DNA of 8,880 nucleotides. It comes from an uncultured Bacteroidota bacterium (lineage in GTDB: Bacteria > Bacteroidota > Bacteroidia > Chitinophagales > Chitinophagaceae). The stretch lies in assembly GCA_946479055.1 (NCBI GenBank), contig CAMLEX010000160.1, positions 1 to 8,880 on the forward strand. The letters are read 5' to 3'. Under the pieces are notes generated by a model. That model had not been told where the DNA came from. It saw nothing but the letters and a program-made list of their open reading frames with translations, and ran no database searches. Both the position numbers and the translations under genes were made by a program. Positions 6,597 to 8,880 of the stretch are shown here, one piece after another. Numbering within the stretch: position 1 is the first letter of the stretch; every line of letters starts with the position of its first letter.

Positions 6597-7933
6597 ATAG
6601 CTGTTGTTGCAGGATTCTTTTTATTCTTTCCGGCAAAAAAATCAGTGATTGTTTTCCAGTCTGTTTGTGCCGCGATTAGGGTTACTACCAGGGGAATGAC
6701 AATACTTCGGTAGCGAACAATAGCTCCTAAATTGTTTACACTAAAACCGATGGCCAGCAAAAGAAAGACTGAAAAGAAAATGCAGAAATAAAGCAGATTT
6801 TTTGAAGTAACAAGTTCCCGTTTTCGAAAAAATATAAACAACAGGAAAAGCAATAGTATAAGGTCTGTTTCTATAGCTGCGGCCAAAGCAAGTAAATGAT
6901 GTACATCGCTGGGATAGGGCCTTACAGCGGCTAAAGTAGCGGCTTGAGGAGTGTTTAATATAAAACTGGCAACGGTAGGCTCCAGTTGGCGGATAGGTAC
7001 ACTGGATTTGCCAACGTTATTTAAAAAAGCTTGCTGCTTGCTGACAACAGCCTGGGGTAAATTGAATGTTGGATTAATATAGCGAAGGGAAAAAAAGGCT
7101 ATGATACAGACAAGATATATAGCCGAAAAGCAAGCTAAACCGTATTTTGGCCACTTGTTTGCCAATACCCAGCCAATAATGGGAGGTATGATAAGGACAA
7201 GGACAAAATTTCTTAGTAACAATAATATCATTAAACCAGTTAAAATACCCAACCATCTTATTACGCTGATTTTTTTTTCTTTATAACCGAAATATAGATG
7301 AAACACAATTAAGGCTATACCCGTAAATATAAGTCCTTCTTTATGTATGCCACTTGACCAATAATAAAAGGAGGGGATGAAAAAAATAGTTAAAAGAACA
7401 ATGATTTTTTGACGTGGAAAAACGTCAACCATTACCCTGTAAAGTGCAATAGGTCCAAAGAGGGAAATAAATTGATAAAAGATCACATTTATATAATATT
7501 GTCCAAAACTGAAAATGTTAAAAATGGAAAGAGTCTTGGTAAAAATATTTGCTTTCAGATCATTCCAGTAAGAATTTTTAGAGCCAAAAAAACTGGTAAT
7601 TCCATCATTAGTATAAGGATCATGAAATAGGCTGGAAAAAAATTCATGCGGGTTCGATCTTAGTATCTGGTATTCGATCAAACTGTTATGGTGATAGACC
7701 CAGGTATCTAACATTTGGGCAAAGCCCCCATAAAAATGTCCCATCCAGCCGTAAAATATGCCGGCTATTACTTTCAACAAAAAAATAATAACTAACTGGG
7801 GGTTGCTTAAGCCTGTTTTTTTGAAAAATCGGGTTTTAGTGACAAGCCATGCAAATAATACCAGGTAGGCAACAAAAAGAAGATACTCCAACAGTAATGT
7901 TTTTAGCATTGCAAAATAGCTATTATTAATCAT
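6593..7933 (-). CDS. Polytopic inner-membrane protein, Wzy/GT-C-like
   Basis: 446 residues from the ATG at 7931-7933, with about 10-11 hydrophobic segments: roughly 11-31, 46-65, 144-168, 176-192, 200-215, 226-241, 242-259, 264-283, 349-369, 379-398 and 407-423. Two larger non-membrane parts stand out. The first (66-143) carries DTWVYHH (76-82), a Dxxx(Y)H-type motif like that in the first loop of many membrane glycosyltransferases; the second (284-348) contains a PYPSDVHHL segment. SGIHKEGL (194-201) and GAIVRYRSIVIPL (403-415) resemble the KE and RxR...P motifs seen in Bacteroidota polysaccharide membrane proteins. This suggests a polymerase or glycosyltransferase using polyprenyl-linked sugars; that is inference by resemblance, and no family is assigned. 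A longer reading frame to a TTG at 7982-7984 adds 17 residues, but that DNA is a 7-bp repeat array, so I reject it; an ATG at 7907-7909 is also possible. It is the first gene of a cassette and overlaps the kinase gene by 4 bp. Confidence 0.75.
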   Translation of the reverse strand: MINNSYFAMLKTLLLEYLLFVAYLVLFAWLVTKTRFFKKTGLSNPQLVIIFLLKVIAGIFYGWMGHFYGGFAQMLDTWVYHHNSLIEYQILRSNPHEFFSSLFHDPYTNDGITSFFGSKNSYWNDLKANIFTKTLSIFNIFSFGQYYINVIFYQFISLFGPIALYRVMVDVFPRQKIIVLLTIFFIPSFYYWSSGIHKEGLIFTGIALIVFHLYFGYKEKKISVIRWLGILTGLMILLLLRNFVLVLIIPPIIGWVLANKWPKYGLACFSAIYLVCIIAFFSLRYINPTFNLPQAVVSKQQAFLNNVGKSSVPIRQLEPTVASFILNTPQAATLAAVRPYPSDVHHLLALAAAIETDLILLLFLLFIFFRKRELVTSKNLLYFCIFFSVFLLLAIGFSVNNLGAIVRYRSIVIPLVVTLIAAQTDWKTITDFFAGKNKKNPATTAI

Positions 7934-7935
7934 AA

Positions 7936-7977
7936 GTTGGAAGTCTGATGCAGGAAGTCGGATGTCTGAAGTTGGAG
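7936..7977. repeat. Array of six 7-bp repeats, left arm
   Basis: Six tandem 7-bp units fill 42 bp without gaps, with approximate plus-strand consensus GTCTGAA / GTCGGAT (each starting G, mostly GT, with GA or GG at positions 4-6). It ends 2 bp before the membrane-protein ATG on the minus-strand side, so it lies in that gene's 5' leader. The right arm at 8031-8079 carries the same unit in the opposite orientation (ACTTCnn). Confidence 0.7.
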
Positions 7978-7990
7978 TAATCAATTAATT

Positions 7991-8025
7991 TATGTAAGGC
8001 AAATTGCAAAAAAGACCTTATCATA
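7991..8025. other. Central hairpin between the two repeat arms
   Basis: TATGTAAGG (7991-7999) pairs with CCTTA and CATA (8016-8020 and 8022-8025), a 9-bp stem with one bulged T at 8021 and a 16-nt loop. It is close to the midpoint between the two inverted 7-bp arrays, so the whole 7936-8079 stretch is a large imperfect inverted repeat. No T-tract follows, so it is not an obvious terminator. Function unknown; the fold is read by eye. Confidence 0.35.
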
Positions 8026-8030
8026 TTCAA

Positions 8031-8079
8031 ACTTCTGATAACATACCTCTGACTTCACACTTCGTACTTTCTATTTCCT
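8031..8079. repeat. Array of seven degenerate 7-bp repeats, right arm
   Basis: Seven 7-bp steps keep the phase of ACTTCnn; the clearest units are ACTTCTG (8031-8037), ACTTCAC (8052-8058), ACTTCGT (8059-8065) and ACTTTCT (8066-8072), the others being degenerate. This is the reverse complement of the left-arm unit. The array abuts the purL -7 box and therefore fills the region where a -33 element would be. Confidence 0.6.
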
Positions 8080-8087
8080 TAGTTTTG
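8080..8087 (+). promoter_or_regulatory. Candidate purL promoter -7 box
   Basis: TAGTTTTG is an exact match to the Bacteroidota -7 consensus TAnnTTTG. It would place the start of transcription near 8092-8095, giving a purL leader of about 42-45 nt. No good TTTG -33 box lies at the usual distance; that region is the 7-bp repeat array. Confidence 0.5.
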
Positions 8088-8090
8088 CAT

Positions 8091-8106
8091 GCCGAAAGTT
8101 ATCGGC
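8091..8106 (+). promoter_or_regulatory. Small hairpin at the predicted 5' end of the purL message
   Basis: GCCGA (8091-8095) and TCGGC (8102-8106) form a GC-rich 5-bp stem with a 6-nt loop, in otherwise AT-rich DNA. It falls at or next to the predicted transcription start, 30 nt before the ATG. It could stabilise the 5' end of the mRNA or be a dyad operator for a regulator. It is too small and too far from any T-tract to be a convincing terminator, and it does not resemble a known purine riboswitch. Confidence 0.3.
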
Positions 8107-8136
8107 TCTCATACCTTATTATTTACAATTTTTTTC

Positions 8137-8880
8137 ATGGAAATAACCGTAAAAACAGCGCAGCAACTCAGACTTACCGAAGAGGAATTTGAATTAATTC
8201 AACAAAAGCTGGGTCGCATGCCCAACTTCAATGAGCTCTGTGCATTTTCTGCCATGTGGAGTGAGCATTGCAGTTATAAAAATTCCATTAAGTGGCTGAA
8301 GACCTTACCAAGGGAAGGTGGAAAAATGCTGGTGAAAGCCGGTGAAGAAAATGCAGGGGTGATGGACATTGGGGATGGACTTGGGGTAGTTTTTAAAATT
8401 GAATCACATAACCATCCATCCGCTATCGAACCTTTCCAGGGTGCTGCCACCGGCGTAGGTGGTATTCATCGTGATATTTTTACTATGGGTGCCCGGCCGA
8501 TTGCTTCACTTAACTCACTTCGCTTCGGAAACCTGGAAGAAGATAAAACACAACACCTGCTTTCTGGTGTGGTACATGGTATTGGTCATTATGGAAATTG
8601 TTTTGGCGTACCTACTGTAGGTGGTGAAATATATTTTGATGAATGTTATCATACCAATCCACTGGTTAACGCCATGAGTGTTGGAATTGTAAAGGCAGGC
8701 GAAACAGTTTCAGCTACTGCTTTAGGAAAAGGTAACCCGGTGATGTTTGTCGGTAGTGCTACCGGGAAAGATGGTATTGGTGGTGCTTCTTTTGCATCAG
8801 CGGATATTACTGCAGAAAGTGTACAGGATTTGCCTGCAGTACAAGTTGGTGATCCTTTCCAGGAAAAAAAATTATTGGAA
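8137..8880 (+). CDS. purL: Phosphoribosylformylglycinamidine synthase subunit PurL, N-terminal part (runs off the right edge)
   Basis: PurL converts formylglycinamide ribonucleotide (FGAR) to FGAM using ATP and ammonia from glutamine, the fourth step of purine biosynthesis. The visible 248 residues start at [21 protein letters not shown] and contain [14 protein letters not shown] (37-50) with the conserved catalytic His45, [22 protein letters not shown] (89-110, in two parts: [12 protein letters not shown] and [10 protein letters not shown]), [10 protein letters not shown] (112-121), [15 protein letters not shown] (154-168) and [12 protein letters not shown] (210-221). Starting so close to the SEHC motif is typical of the small PurL type (about 740 residues in full) that works with separate PurS and PurQ subunits, in contrast to the long single-chain PurL of gammaproteobacteria. 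The start is the first ATG in frame, with no Shine-Dalgarno site; a perfect -7 box lies 50 bp upstream. It is divergent from the membrane-protein cassette. Family call very firm. Confidence 0.97.
   Translation, partial: MEITVKTAQQLRLTEEEFELIQQKLGRMPNFNELCAFSAMWSEHCSYKNSIKWLKTLPREGGKMLVKAGEENAGVMDIGDGLGVVFKIESHNHPSAIEPFQGAATGVGGIHRDIFTMGARPIASLNSLRFGNLEEDKTQHLLSGVVHGIGHYGNCFGVPTVGGEIYFDECYHTNPLVNAMSVGIVKAGETVSATALGKGNPVMFVGSATGKDGIGGASFASADITAESVQDLPAVQVGDPFQEKKLLE

Noticed and set aside
8080..8136. Purine riboswitch in front of purL
   Set aside because: The leader is only about 45 nt long and shows one small stem-loop; there is no room for the three-helix purine aptamer.
8004..8192. Plus-strand open frame across the purL upstream region
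   Set aside because: It runs through the 7-bp repeat array and into purL in a different frame; the purL start at 8137 is firmly supported by family sequence.
8137..8880. Frameshift or broken purL because the frame has no stop
   Set aside because: The 248 codons are fully open and in register with conserved PurL motifs; the gene simply continues past the window edge.

Overview
The window looks like the chromosome of a Bacteroidota bacterium, probably a member of Chitinophagaceae or a close relative. The evidence is a type III glutamine synthetase next to a eukaryote-like type II enzyme, AT-rich intergenic DNA, start codons without Shine-Dalgarno sequences, and a perfect TAnnTTTG-type -7 box upstream of purL. 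The organism assignment is inference from gene content and signals; no rRNA or other marker gene is present. There is no tRNA, CRISPR array, insertion sequence, integrase or sign of a mobile island.

Layout: everything from 1 to about 7.93 kb is transcribed leftward (minus strand), and only purL at the right edge is transcribed rightward. From left to right: (1) the N-terminal 302 residues of a TIGR03118-family lipoprotein (<1-908); (2) a gap of about 260 bp holding a strong terminator; (3) glutamine synthetase III (1166-3355); (4) a 136-bp gap with a hairpin and a second strong terminator; (5) glutamine synthetase II (3492-4502); (6) a 157-bp gap with a possible GSII promoter; (7) a tight three-gene cassette, transcribed in the order polytopic membrane protein (6593-7933), APH-like kinase (5553-6596, ATGA overlap), NagD-like HAD hydrolase (4660-5520); (8) a divergent intergenic region built from two inverted arrays of 7-bp repeats around a central hairpin; (9) the first 248 codons of purL (8137->8880).

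Functionally, the two glutamine synthetases form an ammonium-assimilation pair in tandem, with a terminator only about 15 bp before the GSIII start codon, which suggests that GSIII expression depends on read-through or on a leader-level switch. PurL, a glutamine-consuming purine enzyme, lies nearby but is divergently transcribed, and the cassette stands between them. The cassette combines a membrane protein resembling Wzy or GT-C polysaccharide enzymes with a kinase-fold protein and a phosphatase-fold protein, which hints at a cell-envelope or sugar-phosphate role. Its function is not known to me, and it is the best candidate here for an undescribed system.

I made one start correction: the membrane protein can be extended to a TTG at 7984, but the extra 17 codons are translated 7-bp repeat DNA, so the ATG at 7933 is preferred. 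All gene-free stretches are under 300 bp.
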